NCBI GenBank assembly: GCA_945861665.1
Contig: CAMAVS010000002.1
Location: 207,527 to 271,526 of the forward strand
DNA: 64,000 nt
Source: Chitinophaga pinensis
GTDB taxonomy: Bacteria; Bacteroidota; Bacteroidia; UBA4408
Direction of reading: 5' to 3'
In this document: piece by piece, positions 27,729 through 37,102 of the stretch
Position numbering within the stretch: position 1 is the stretch's first letter
Layout of the letters: every line of letters starts with the position of its first letter
Translations under genes and position numbers: made by a program
Notes under the pieces: model-generated
Database searches by the model: none
The model's input: the letters and a program-made list of their open reading frames with translations, nothing else
Told to the model about the DNA's origin: nothing

Positions 27729-30700
27729 ATGAAAATTAATACTCGTTTTTTAAAACCGTTAACTATAATAGTAGGTTTACTGGCGGTGCAGTTTACCTTC
27801 GCACAGTGTCCTGTAATAACTTGCCCGGGTAATCAAACAGTAAATAACACCCCTGGCACTTGTGGTGCAGTGGTTAATTATGCAACTCCCGTTGGCGCTA
27901 ATCCTTGTGGTGGCGGCCCAACAACATTTACATATACAGGTGTTGCGCAGAACTATACTGTTCCTGCAGGGGTGACAACCATCACTATTGACGCATTTGG
28001 CGCCCAAGGGGGTACTTATGGTAACTTTACTGGTGGTTTAGGTGCAAGAATAAAAGGAAATGTTAGTGTTACTCCGGGACAAGTATTGCTAGTTTATGTT
28101 GGCGCGCAGGGTATCCCAAGTCAAAATGCTGGTGGAGGTGGTGGCGGAAGTGGTGTTTCAAATGGAGGAACAGCTTTAGTTGTAGCAGGTGCAGGAGGTG
28201 GTGCTTGTTCTGTAAATGGTGAGAATGGTTACCCAGGACTTATAACAACTATAGGAGGAAACTCTTCAGGTGCAGGTGGAGCAGGTGGAAATGGCGGACA
28301 AAAAGGATATAAATCTGGAGATTGTGGATGGGCCGGAGGAGGTGGCGGTTTTTTGGGTGACGGTTATGGAGGTCCTCAAGGTAATGATGGTGGTGCTTTA
28401 CCTGGTACATTAGGCGGTCCAGCAGGAGGAAAATCAAGAACGAATGGAGGAGCAGGGGGAGTTGGGGGTTGTTGTGGCTTTTCAAATTTAGGTTCAGGTG
28501 GCTGGGGATGCGGTGGTGGAGGTCGTGCGGAGTATGGCGGAGGCGGGGGCGGAGGTTATAGTGGCGGTGGCGGTGGCCAGTACGTTGACGTAGCTGGCAA
28601 AAGAGGTGGAGGCGGAGGAGGGTCGTATAATTCAGGGGTAAGCCAAACGAATACTTCCGGAGTGCAATCAGGAAATGGACAAGTTGTTATTACACCAATA
28701 ATAAATGGACAAACAATATATAACTACACAGGGGCAATGCAAACATTCACAGTTCCTGCAGGTGTTACTTCAATTAATATTGTTGCAAAAGGGGCACAAG
28801 GTGGAGGTTCCGAAGATTGTGGAGGAATTATTACAAGTGATGGAGGGCTTGGCGGAAGTGCTTCTGGCGACTTGACAGTAGCTCCGGGTCAGGTATTGAA
28901 TATATTTGTAGGTAGATATCCATCAACAGTGTTGGGTGGAAATTCACCTGGAGGATACAATGGTGGCGGTGGCGCGGGTCAATATGGTGGCCCTGGTGGT
29001 GGCGCATCTGATGTAAGACTTGGTGGCGTAGCTTTAGCTGATAGAAAGATTGTAGCTGGTGGTGGTGGTGGTGGCAACACTGGTTGTCCTGACCATGGTT
29101 TCGGTGGTGTTGGTGGTGGATTAAATGGCGCTAACGGGTCAGGTTTAGGACAAGGCTTTACACCTGGTGGAGGTGCTAGCCAAGTTGCTGGAGGAACAGC
29201 AGGTTCAGCTCCTGGTGCGGCAGGCGTTTTAGGTATTGGGGCTGGCACAGGAAATAATTATCATGAAGGAGCTGGTGGTGGAGGTTATTACGGTGGCGGT
29301 TCAGCATATGCTGCTGGAGGTGGCGGTGGATCATCATTTATCGGTGGTGTGCTGAATGGTGTAACTACTTCCGGTGTAAATACAGGTAATGGACAAATAA
29401 TACTAACGTATGCAGGAGGCGCTGGTGGTGCTGTAACTACAATTCAAACTGCAGGTTTAGCAAGTGGAGCAACCTTCCCCGTTGGAACAAGGGTAAATAC
29501 TTTTCAAGTTACTGACGGTTTAGGAAACACAGCATCTTGTTCATTCAATGTGATTGTAGTAGATAATCAAGTTCCTACAATAACTTGTTTGGGTAATATA
29601 ACAGCAAATACAAGCTTAGGTGTTTGTGGTGCAGTAGTAAACTTCAATGCACCAGTAGGAACAGATAATTGTTTGTCAACTACAGCACGTACAACAGGCC
29701 TGGCAAGTGGTTCATTGTTCCCTTTGGGTGCAACAACACAGACATATGTTGTTACAGATGCATCGGGTTTAACGGCAACTTGTTCTTTTACTGTAACAGT
29801 AACAGATAATCAAGCTCCAGCAATAACTTGTCCGGGTAATATAACAGTAAACAATGCATTAGGAATGTGCAATGCAGTAGTAACGTTTAATGCTCCAGTA
29901 GGCACAGATAATTGCTCAGCAACCACAGTTCGTACAGCAGGTTTGCCAAGCGGTTCAACTTTCCCTGTAGGAGTAACAACTCAAAGCTATACAGCAACAG
30001 ATGCAGCAGGAAATGCAACATCTTGTTCCTTTACCGTAACGGTAGTAGACAATGAATTGCCAACAGTAGTTTGTCCAGCAAACGTAGCAACATGTAATCC
30101 ATTGGTAACAGGTATAGCACCAACTAGTACAAACGATAATTGTGCAGGCACAACAGTAGCATATGCTTTAACAGGTGCAACCACGGGCAACGGAAACACC
30201 GATGCAAGTGGCACTACATTTAATGTAGGAACAACCTCTGTAAAGTATACCGTAACTGATGCAGCAGGTAATACAAATAACTGTTCCTTCAATGTGGTAA
30301 TTCACCCAACTCCTGTAGTAGTATTGAGCGCATTTGCGAACGATACCATTTGTGAAGGAGATGCAGCTTTAGCATTACCAAATGCGACTCCTGCAGGAGG
30401 AACCTTTAGTGGAGCAGGTGTAGTAGGTGGAAACTTTAACCCAGCAACAGCAGGAACAGGTAACCACTATGTAGTTTATTCAAGCACCAATGCCGATGGT
30501 TGCAATGATATAGATTCAACAATGATAACAGTATTAGTATGTGCCGGCATCAAAGGAGAAGCAAATGGTTCAAACATAGTAGTTTATCCAAATCCAACAT
30601 CGGGAATGATTACTATAACATTAGGATCGATGAGTAAATTAGTAGAATTAACGGTAACAGAATTAAACGGCCAACTGGTAAAATCAGCAAAATATGCCAA

Positions 30701-30806
30701 CTCCAATAATGTGAGAATGGATATCAGTAATTTATCAGATGGAATGTATTTTGTTACAGTAAAAGCTGACAATGAATTGAAACAAGTGAAGATCGTGAAG
30801 AACTAA
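27729..30806 (+). CDS. T9SS-exported HYR and glycine-rich repeat surface protein
   Basis: 1025 residues from the ATG at 27729. Order: a signal peptide (to about residue 27); the start of a HYR domain (CPVITCPGNQTVNNT); two glycine-rich modules, each opening with a strand such as FTYTGVAQNYTVPAGVTTI or YNYTGAMQTFTVPAGVTSI and rich in GGGGG; the end of the HYR domain (PVGTRVNTFQVTDGLGNTAS); then three more HYR repeats; an Ig-like segment; and a type A sorting domain (VVYPNPTSGMITI to the final QVKIVKN). HYR repeats are beta-sandwich adhesion modules. It is exported by T9SS to the surface or medium. Probable adhesin or matrix component. It stands alone, closed by a terminator. Confidence 0.88.
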   Translation: MKINTRFLKPLTIIVGLLAVQFTFAQCPVITCPGNQTVNNTPGTCGAVVNYATPVGANPCGGGPTTFTYTGVAQNYTVPAGVTTITIDAFGAQGGTYGNFTGGLGARIKGNVSVTPGQVLLVYVGAQGIPSQNAGGGGGGSGVSNGGTALVVAGAGGGACSVNGENGYPGLITTIGGNSSGAGGAGGNGGQKGYKSGDCGWAGGGGGFLGDGYGGPQGNDGGALPGTLGGPAGGKSRTNGGAGGVGGCCGFSNLGSGGWGCGGGGRAEYGGGGGGGYSGGGGGQYVDVAGKRGGGGGGSYNSGVSQTNTSGVQSGNGQVVITPIINGQTIYNYTGAMQTFTVPAGVTSINIVAKGAQGGGSEDCGGIITSDGGLGGSASGDLTVAPGQVLNIFVGRYPSTVLGGNSPGGYNGGGGAGQYGGPGGGASDVRLGGVALADRKIVAGGGGGGNTGCPDHGFGGVGGGLNGANGSGLGQGFTPGGGASQVAGGTAGSAPGAAGVLGIGAGTGNNYHEGAGGGGYYGGGSAYAAGGGGGSSFIGGVLNGVTTSGVNTGNGQIILTYAGGAGGAVTTIQTAGLASGATFPVGTRVNTFQVTDGLGNTASCSFNVIVVDNQVPTITCLGNITANTSLGVCGAVVNFNAPVGTDNCLSTTARTTGLASGSLFPLGATTQTYVVTDASGLTATCSFTVTVTDNQAPAITCPGNITVNNALGMCNAVVTFNAPVGTDNCSATTVRTAGLPSGSTFPVGVTTQSYTATDAAGNATSCSFTVTVVDNELPTVVCPANVATCNPLVTGIAPTSTNDNCAGTTVAYALTGATTGNGNTDASGTTFNVGTTSVKYTVTDAAGNTNNCSFNVVIHPTPVVVLSAFANDTICEGDAALALPNATPAGGTFSGAGVVGGNFNPATAGTGNHYVVYSSTNADGCNDIDSTMITVLVCAGIKGEANGSNIVVYPNPTSGMITITLGSMSKLVELTVTELNGQLVKSAKYANSNNVRMDISNLSDGMYFVTVKADNELKQVKIVKN

Positions 30807-30826
30807 TTATTAATTTTTGTCATTGC

Positions 30827-30855
30827 AAAAGGCTCACGATTTTTGTGGGCCTTTT
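30827..30855 (+). terminator. Intrinsic terminator
   Basis: AAAAGGCTCAC (30827-30837) pairs, with one G-U, with GTGGGCCTTTT (30845-30855), 20 bases after the stop of the large T9SS gene. Confidence 0.8.
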
Positions 30856-30927
30856 CCTTTTAAATAATAGAGTAATAAATAAACAATTTTAAGTTTTGTC
30901 TGTTTAGTGTTTTAGTAAACATTAACT

Positions 30928-30956
30928 TTTGTCTAATTATTATTCCCTTATATTTG
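30928..30956 (+). promoter_or_regulatory. Promoter of the desaturase gene
   Basis: A TTTG at 30928-30931 and TATATTTG at 30949-30956 match the -33 (TTTG) and -7 (TAnnTTTG) elements of Bacteroidota promoters with 17 bases between them. The start codon follows 16 bases later. Confidence 0.65.
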
Positions 30957-30972
30957 CTAAATAAAACTACAA

Positions 30973-31695
30973 ATGGCTATACTTATTTTTTTTCTTCTGC
31001 ATTGGTTTCTTTCATTGTTTTGTCAAACCTTTTTTCTGCATCGATACTCTTCTCATAAAATGTTCTCAATGAATAAATTTTGGGATCGCTTTTTTTATTT
31101 TTTTACATTCATTACCCAAGGCGCTTCTTTTCTAAACCCAAGAGCTTACGCTATTTTACACCGTATGCATCACGCCTATAGCGATACTGAAAAAGACCCA
31201 CATTCGCCAGTTTTTGTAAAAGATGTTTGGGGCTTAATGGTTAAAACAAAAAATGTTTATCAGCAATATGCTTTGTACAAAGTGGAGCCTGAGCCTCAGT
31301 TTGTAGACCGCTACCCTACTTGGACATTGATTGATAAAATAAGCGATATGTGGATAGTGAGAATAAGTTTTGCTTTAGGGTACATTGCTTTTTACTATTA
31401 TTTTGCCATTTCTCCTTGGGTGTATTTATTATTACCTATCCATTTTTTGATGGGCCCTGTTCACGGGGCTATCGTTAATTGGTGTGGACATAAATATGGC
31501 TATTCTAATTTTGATAACGGAGACCACAGCAAAAACATGTTGCCAATGGATTTTTTAATGATGGGAGAATTGTTTCAGAACAATCACCATAAGAGTCCTA
31601 ATGCGCCCAACTTTGCTAAAAAATGGTATGAAGTAGACCCTACTTACCCCATCATGCTTTTTTTAAACTGGACAAAAATTATTAAACTCAGATAG
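30973..31695 (+). CDS. Membrane fatty acid desaturase
   Basis: A 240-residue di-iron membrane desaturase related to acyl-CoA delta-9 desaturases. The three histidine boxes are present: FLHRYSSH (22-28), LHRMHHAYSDTEKDPHSP (from about 60) and FQNNHHKSP (near 205), with an additional WCGHKYG. Hydrophobic segments lie at about 2-20, 40-55 and 130-165. It introduces a double bond into membrane acyl chains, probably for fluidity at low temperature. It has its own promoter and terminator. Confidence 0.9.
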   Translation: MAILIFFLLHWFLSLFCQTFFLHRYSSHKMFSMNKFWDRFFYFFTFITQGASFLNPRAYAILHRMHHAYSDTEKDPHSPVFVKDVWGLMVKTKNVYQQYALYKVEPEPQFVDRYPTWTLIDKISDMWIVRISFALGYIAFYYYFAISPWVYLLLPIHFLMGPVHGAIVNWCGHKYGYSNFDNGDHSKNMLPMDFLMMGELFQNNHHKSPNAPNFAKKWYEVDPTYPIMLFLNWTKIIKLR

Positions 31696-31725
31696 CAGGG
31701 ATTTAATTTTTAAACTGGTTATGAT

Positions 31726-31765
31726 AAAATAAAAAAGACCGATTTAATTCAGTCTTTTTTATTTT
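31726..31765. terminator. Bidirectional intrinsic terminator
   Basis: A perfect 14-base inverted repeat, 31726-31739 and 31752-31765, with GAC/GTC at the loop side and A/T runs outside. It separates the convergent desaturase and lipoprotein genes. Confidence 0.9.
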
Positions 31766-31776
31766 ATTGGAATCTT

Positions 31777-32541
31777 TTATTTTTTGATTAATCCGATCCT
31801 AGATAAAAAAGCTTTTATTGGCGATTTTTTCTTTTCACCATTATCGTTTTGTTCAGCAACGGTTGATTTTGCTGGCGATGGTGCATCATCAGATGGTGAA
31901 ACATTTCCATTCAATTTATTATATTGATCAATCAATGATGGTTTGTTAGTGGTTGTGTGGAGTAAATGCATTTGTCCAAAATTAGACCCACCAGCTGAAG
32001 CAGTTCCGTTTTTAGCATCTCCACCACAACAAGCAGCACCTTTTGTGTCAATTAAAAAAGTTTTAACCTCTTCGGAACCTAAAGTAGCAATTTTAGATAG
32101 TTTTTCTAATTTTTTAACTTTTTCATCAAATAAATCAGCGTCTGCCTTTATTGTTTTTGCAACTTCAACGCTCATTGGTCTTGGGTTAACGTAATAACCA
32201 GCAAATCCTACAACCATAGCTCTGCTTTTTCCGCCAAAGATTAAAAGTTTAGCACTTGTTTCAATGCTATAAATAGGGTCTACTAACACATGAATTTTAT
32301 TATCAACAATAGCTTTATAATAAGCCTCTTCTCTGGCCGATTTTTCTGAACTGTGTTTTCCAGAAGTTGCTGTAACAACCTTTGTAAAATCATGAGTAAC
32401 GTCAACAACATATTTGTCAGCAACTCTAAGGTCTTTATTTGCAACATCAGTTACTCTGTAGGTGTGTGTGTAGGACGAACAACTTGCCATAAATAAAACA
32501 CTTATTGCAATTGTTACTGTTTTTAAAATGTTTTTTTTCAT
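31777..32541 (-). CDS. Lipoprotein of unknown function
   Basis: A 254-residue protein with a lipoprotein signal peptide (lipobox FMASC, Cys21). The body has a conserved-looking stretch: VDVTHDFTKVV, SAREEAYYKAIVDNKIHVLVDPIYSIE and MVVGFAGYYVNP, which suggests a small alpha/beta fold. Then come a coiled-coil-like Lys/Glu region (about 130-160), a CC-containing linker (AACCGGDAKNG) and a low-complexity tail ending in KKKSPIKAFLSRIGLIKK. No family recognised. Monocistronic by position. Confidence 0.75.
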   Translation of the reverse strand: MKKNILKTVTIAISVLFMASCSSYTHTYRVTDVANKDLRVADKYVVDVTHDFTKVVTATSGKHSSEKSAREEAYYKAIVDNKIHVLVDPIYSIETSAKLLIFGGKSRAMVVGFAGYYVNPRPMSVEVAKTIKADADLFDEKVKKLEKLSKIATLGSEEVKTFLIDTKGAACCGGDAKNGTASAGGSNFGQMHLLHTTTNKPSLIDQYNKLNGNVSPSDDAPSPAKSTVAEQNDNGEKKKSPIKAFLSRIGLIKK

Positions 32542-32688
32542 TTGTTTCTAATTTTAAATACCTCCCATATATTTAGCTTAGGGCCTTGCTCCGTTTTTAT
32601 TAAGGTCTCTGCCTCCTTATATTTAACAAATATATACAGTATTAACATAGAATTAACATAGAAGAGCAAAGTGTTTCACAAGTTTTAA

Positions 32689-32956
32689 TTAATAGTAATC
32701 TGAGCCACCGATATAATCTGTCGATTTATCTCTGTTTAAATACCTCTCTATTGCTGATCTAACATCCAATTGTTCTTAATAACTCCAGCTCCGCTGGTGG
32801 TAACTTTGTAATGTATTTAAACGACCTTGAAAGATTTTCTTTTTGCGTTTTAGCAAGTAAGAACATACCGGCTACAATAACTAGTAAGGAAAAGGAGGCT
32901 GCTATTAGTATCATGAGTTTAGTTTTACCAAAGTTATAATAATGTAGTAAATTCAC
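32689..32956 (-). pseudogene. Small one-helix membrane protein, frame broken near 32760
   Basis: The first frame (32956-32759) gives a protein with one membrane helix (ILIAASFSLLVIVAGMFLLA) and a basic segment ending PPAELELLRTIGC. Directly after the stop the neighbouring frame continues as VRSAIERYLNRDKSTDYIGG and stops at 32689, and dropping one G in TTGGAT joins the two into about 88 residues. The tail is protein-like, so I infer a one-base insertion. It could be an assembly error or a truncated but still working gene. Function unknown. Confidence 0.45.
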
Positions 32957-32969
32957 AAAAAGTATTAAT

Positions 32970-33644
32970 TTGTTCTCCTTAAAACTGCGGACTTTCTTAG
33001 TAAAAAATTTAAAAATTTCTAATCAGGAAGTAGCACAGCTTTTGGTCCAAAATAGAGTGTTGTTGAATGGGAATTCTGCGAATGGCTCTGACAGTGTTAG
33101 TGAAAAAGATGAGGTCTGTGTGGATGGAAAAACAGTACAAGAAAAGAAAAAGTATAGCTACATTCGTTTTTATAAACCAAGAGGAATTGAAAGTACTCTT
33201 AACAAAAACATTCCAGATAATCTCACTATCCTATTTAAGCATCCTAAAAAATTATACCCTATAGGGCGCTTGGACAAAGAATCAGAAGGCCTGTTGTTGC
33301 TTACTGATGATGGAGCTTTTTACAAACAAGTAACACAGAGCAATAATAAGGTAGAGAAGGAGTACCTTGTTTCCGTCAATAAAATAATCACGAAAGAATT
33401 TTTAGCTACTATGAGAAAGGGGGTGGTTATTATGGGAAGAAAAACCAAACTAGCCAAGGTGGAGGAATGTAATTCTAAAAACACTTTCAGTATAATTTTA
33501 ACCGAAGGTATGAATCGACAAATTCGGAGAATGTGTTACAAGCTAGGATATGATGTACTTAGGCTGATAAGAATACGAATAGGAAATACAAACTGTAAAA
33601 ACTTGAAAGAGGGGGAATGGGAAGATATTGTTATGCACTTATGA
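32970..33644 (+). CDS. 23S rRNA pseudouridine synthase, RluF/RluE type
   Basis: A 224-residue RsuA-family enzyme: an N-terminal S4 RNA-binding domain (about 1-52) and a synthase domain with the catalytic Asp in YPIGRLDKESEGLLLL (Asp102), then GMNRQIRRMCYKLGY, a stretch typical of RluF, which isomerises a uridine in 23S rRNA. It reads from a TTG at 32970; no suitable ATG lies nearby, and the S4 domain would be cut by a later start. Divergent from the small membrane protein gene. Confidence 0.85.
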   Translation: MFSLKLRTFLVKNLKISNQEVAQLLVQNRVLLNGNSANGSDSVSEKDEVCVDGKTVQEKKKYSYIRFYKPRGIESTLNKNIPDNLTILFKHPKKLYPIGRLDKESEGLLLLTDDGAFYKQVTQSNNKVEKEYLVSVNKIITKEFLATMRKGVVIMGRKTKLAKVEECNSKNTFSIILTEGMNRQIRRMCYKLGYDVLRLIRIRIGNTNCKNLKEGEWEDIVMHL

Positions 33645-33748
33645 GTAGGACAATAACCTTTTTAATAAAGCGTATTTTCTTGTTTTCTAAATCATACTTC
33701 TGGGTTCTGTTTTGAGGGTAGGCTATTATCAAAATGACCTAATTCAAT

Positions 33749-36700
33749 TTATCTTTTTCGGAACAGTTGTAACCTATCGTTGTTATTCCCCACAAGTATA
33801 AGTTCCTTTCCTGTTTTTGCAGAGAGTAGCATTTTCATGCTCTGAACATTTTTATCGGCAAAAAAACCACTTTCTTTAATTTTTACAGGAGAAAAACCTG
33901 TTTTTCCATTCCCTATTAACAACAAACCCGTACCGGCATCATATCTTCCTGTTTCAATTTCGGGAGCATAACTATTTCCTGCCAGCAAAATATCTATTTT
34001 GCCATCGTTGTTAAAATCGCGGCACACAATACCATTTGTTGGTGAAAATTGAGCTTCAATAGGAAGTGGAGTCATTTTAAAGGACCCGTTTCCTAAATTT
34101 TCTACAATGCTTGTTGCGAAATTTTTACTTAACAATACCAAAGAACTATCTACTTTTTGTTTTGGAAAAATATCATAGATGGTTGCATTTGAATAAGATT
34201 CATATCGCAAATATTTTTTTCTTAAATCACGAACTTGATCTAGCAGTTGATCGCGTTGGTGAATGGGATAGCTTTTGTCGCCAAAGAAGATAGACATAAC
34301 AGCATCGGTACTTCCATTATTATCAAAATCATTTGCAACAACAAATGCCGGATGAAGATCAGTTGCTTTAATACGCGAATTAAGTCCCAAATTACCTACA
34401 ACATAATCCATGTCGCCATCGGAGTCAAGGTCACATTCCGCTATGCAGTTCCACCACCCATTTGTCATTTGCAATCCTACATTTTCAAATGTTTTACCTA
34501 TATTTTTTAGCATAGTAATTTGCATCCATTGTCCTACTACAATCAAATCCAATTTTTTATCGTTATTAAAGTCGGTCCAAATGGCATCGCATACCAATCC
34601 TGGTGTTTCTAACCCCTTACATACAGCGGTTGTTACATCACTGAATTTCCCTGCGTTGTTTTGTAGTATATAACTTCGCGGACTAATTGGATATTTGCCT
34701 GAAAGAATTCTTCCACCTACAAAAAGATCAAGGTCGCCATCATCATCGTAATCACCTGCTGCTAAACAGGAGCTGCTGGTATTCATTGTAGGTAGTGCAT
34801 CTTTTTTGCGCGTAAAATATCCTCTCCCATTGTTGATATACAATCTCCCCTGGTAGTTAGGTGAATTTTCTATAAACTCATTTCCTCCACTCGCAACATA
34901 AAGATCCTTGTCACCGTCTTTATCTACATCAAAAAACAAAGCGTCAACATCTTCATGCAGTTTATCGGCATTCAAGTCGGGGCTGTTTATTTTAGTAAAT
35001 TTTCCCTCTTTACTCTGTATGTACATAGCTCCTGAAAAACCAGCAGCCCCACCAACAAAAAAGTCGTCTGTGCCATCGTTGTTTACATCTCCAACAGCGA
35101 GACAGGGGCCTTCTTCCGAAAATTTTTGTGGCAATAATGGCTCGCGTTTAAAATCAATAAAATTATTTTCTGTGTGCTTGTAGTTTATACCACTTGCATT
35201 AGCCTCTTCTATAAATAACCCCTCGTATATTTTTTCAATTGCGCTGTTTTTTTTCGTTGCGTTTTTTCTATCTAATGTAAGTACTTGATTTGCTTTTACA
35301 TTTTGTAGTATTTGTACTGTACCATCAGGCCAAGTAACTTCCAATTCCTCAATTGTGGATGTTGTGTTTAATCCAAAATGTACCTTAGCTTCAATGGTCG
35401 ACTGAAAACCTCTTGTTGGACAATTTAATTGGTATTGCGAAACTGTATTTGCTGTTATTTTTACAGAAGCACCAATTCCATTATCGTTTTTTTCTTGCGA
35501 GTTTTTAAATACAACATCCAAATAATTATTTTTGGTTAGTTCGCGGCTATTATTTTTATAAATAAAAGCAGGCATATCAATGTTGTTGATTATAATATCT
35601 AAGTCACCGTCATTGTCTAAATCAGCATAAGTACCACCATTTGAAAAGGAAGGTTCTCCAAACCCCCATTCCTCTGTTTTTTTAGTAAATGTTAGGTTGC
35701 CATTGTTTTTGTATATATAATTTTGCATTTTGTTTGAAGGAATTTGTTTTAATGCTTCAAGAACAGTTTGGAATGTTACCCTTCCTGTCGTTTTAAGTAT
35801 TGAGTCAATCGTATATCGATTGTAATCCAAATTAGTAATGTCCCTGCGATAACCATTGGTAATTAAAATATCTTTCAACCCATCGTTGTCGATATCTGCA
35901 AATAAGGGACTCCAACTCCAGTCGGTATTCGATATGCCGGCAAGCTGACCAATTTCACTGTAAGTGCCATTTCCATTATTCAACTGCAACATATTGCGCA
36001 TATACTGATGATGAAAACCATTTTCAACCATAGTTTGATAAGTATCGTAAGTGCTTCCGCCTTTTAATTTTTTTTGTCTTTTGTTGCTTTCGGGAATCAT
36101 ATCAACTGTTATTATGTCCATCAAACCATCGTTATTAAAATCAGCGATATCGTTCCCCATAGTAAAGTTGCTACAATGCTTCATGTATTTTTTTAAACTT
36201 TCGGTAAAAGTGCCGTTGTGGTTGTTAATGTATAGGAAGTCGGGTTCAATGTAATCGTTGCCAATGTATATATCGGGCCAGCCATCCTTATTAATATCAG
36301 CAGCACTTACACTTAAGCCAAAAGCGTAATTAATAATTCCAGCTTTCTCGGTTACGTCTGTAAACGTATTATTCCCATTATTTTTATATAAACGGTCACT
36401 AACATTTGTGTTGTTCTTATTGGATTGAATTAAAAAATTTGCATTGTCAAAATCTACCGGATGGTTTACTATGTAAACGTCTAAATCACCATCTTTATCA
36501 TAATCGAAAAAGCAGGATTGTGTACTAAAGCTCATATCATTAAGCCCATAAGATTTTGCACTTTCGGTAAATGTATTGTTCTTGTTATTGATGTATAATA
36601 AATTAGCCCGTTTTTCGGGAGTAAATTTTCCGCTTTGGCAAATGTAAATATCTAGCCAGCTATCGTTGTTTATGTCAATCATTGTTACACCGGTCGCAAG

Positions 36701-37060
36701 TGCTTGGTGTTTTTCAATACCCGCTTTTTTACTGATGTCTTCAAATGCTAAATTGCCTTTGTTAAGGTATAATTTATTATCAACGTTGCTTCCTGTAAAA
36801 AAAACATCTACTAATCCATCATTATTTATATCGCCTACAGAAACACCGCTGCCATTGTAATAATATTCATAACTAAGAATATTGTTGTCGGCAGTAGCGG
36901 ATAGTTCATTGTTAAAGTCAATGCCGGTTTTGCCCGAAAGTAAAAGACTAAGCATTGTTTCGGGCACATTTTCTTCCGCATCATTTTTCTTTTCCTGTTT
37001 ATTACTACAAGAAAATAGCAATAGCGAAAGAAGTAAAATTGAAAAAAAAGGATTTTTCAT
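33749..37060 (-). CDS. FG-GAP/VCBS repeat and ASPIC/UnbV lipoprotein
   Basis: A 1103-residue surface lipoprotein (lipobox LLLFSC, Cys18). It has two long runs of FG-GAP/VCBS repeats, each with calcium-binding DxNxDGxxD loops (for example DINNDGLVDVFF, DIDNDGLKDILI, DVNNDGTDDFFV), forming predicted beta-propellers. Between them, near residues 500-600, is an ASPIC/UnbV domain (GIGASVKITA, VTWPDGTVQIL). Such CRTAC1-like proteins are frequent in Bacteroidota, often near carbohydrate or TonB systems, and their role is unclear. It follows the acyl-CoA dehydrogenase gene after 42 bases on the same strand. Confidence 0.88.
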   Translation of the reverse strand: MKNPFFSILLLSLLLFSCSNKQEKKNDAEENVPETMLSLLLSGKTGIDFNNELSATADNNILSYEYYYNGSGVSVGDINNDGLVDVFFTGSNVDNKLYLNKGNLAFEDISKKAGIEKHQALATGVTMIDINNDSWLDIYICQSGKFTPEKRANLLYINNKNNTFTESAKSYGLNDMSFSTQSCFFDYDKDGDLDVYIVNHPVDFDNANFLIQSNKNNTNVSDRLYKNNGNNTFTDVTEKAGIINYAFGLSVSAADINKDGWPDIYIGNDYIEPDFLYINNHNGTFTESLKKYMKHCSNFTMGNDIADFNNDGLMDIITVDMIPESNKRQKKLKGGSTYDTYQTMVENGFHHQYMRNMLQLNNGNGTYSEIGQLAGISNTDWSWSPLFADIDNDGLKDILITNGYRRDITNLDYNRYTIDSILKTTGRVTFQTVLEALKQIPSNKMQNYIYKNNGNLTFTKKTEEWGFGEPSFSNGGTYADLDNDGDLDIIINNIDMPAFIYKNNSRELTKNNYLDVVFKNSQEKNDNGIGASVKITANTVSQYQLNCPTRGFQSTIEAKVHFGLNTTSTIEELEVTWPDGTVQILQNVKANQVLTLDRKNATKKNSAIEKIYEGLFIEEANASGINYKHTENNFIDFKREPLLPQKFSEEGPCLAVGDVNNDGTDDFFVGGAAGFSGAMYIQSKEGKFTKINSPDLNADKLHEDVDALFFDVDKDGDKDLYVASGGNEFIENSPNYQGRLYINNGRGYFTRKKDALPTMNTSSSCLAAGDYDDDGDLDLFVGGRILSGKYPISPRSYILQNNAGKFSDVTTAVCKGLETPGLVCDAIWTDFNNDKKLDLIVVGQWMQITMLKNIGKTFENVGLQMTNGWWNCIAECDLDSDGDMDYVVGNLGLNSRIKATDLHPAFVVANDFDNNGSTDAVMSIFFGDKSYPIHQRDQLLDQVRDLRKKYLRYESYSNATIYDIFPKQKVDSSLVLLSKNFATSIVENLGNGSFKMTPLPIEAQFSPTNGIVCRDFNNDGKIDILLAGNSYAPEIETGRYDAGTGLLLIGNGKTGFSPVKIKESGFFADKNVQSMKMLLSAKTGKELILVGNNNDRLQLFRKR

Positions 37061-37102
37061 CTGCCCTCCAAATTGTTTTTTATTTGATAGGAATTTATTA
37101 TT

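Noticed and set aside
28979-29248. Long Pro-rich open frame on the minus strand
   Set aside because: It is the antisense of the Gly-rich part of the large T9SS gene; GGN codons read backwards as NCC and give few stops.
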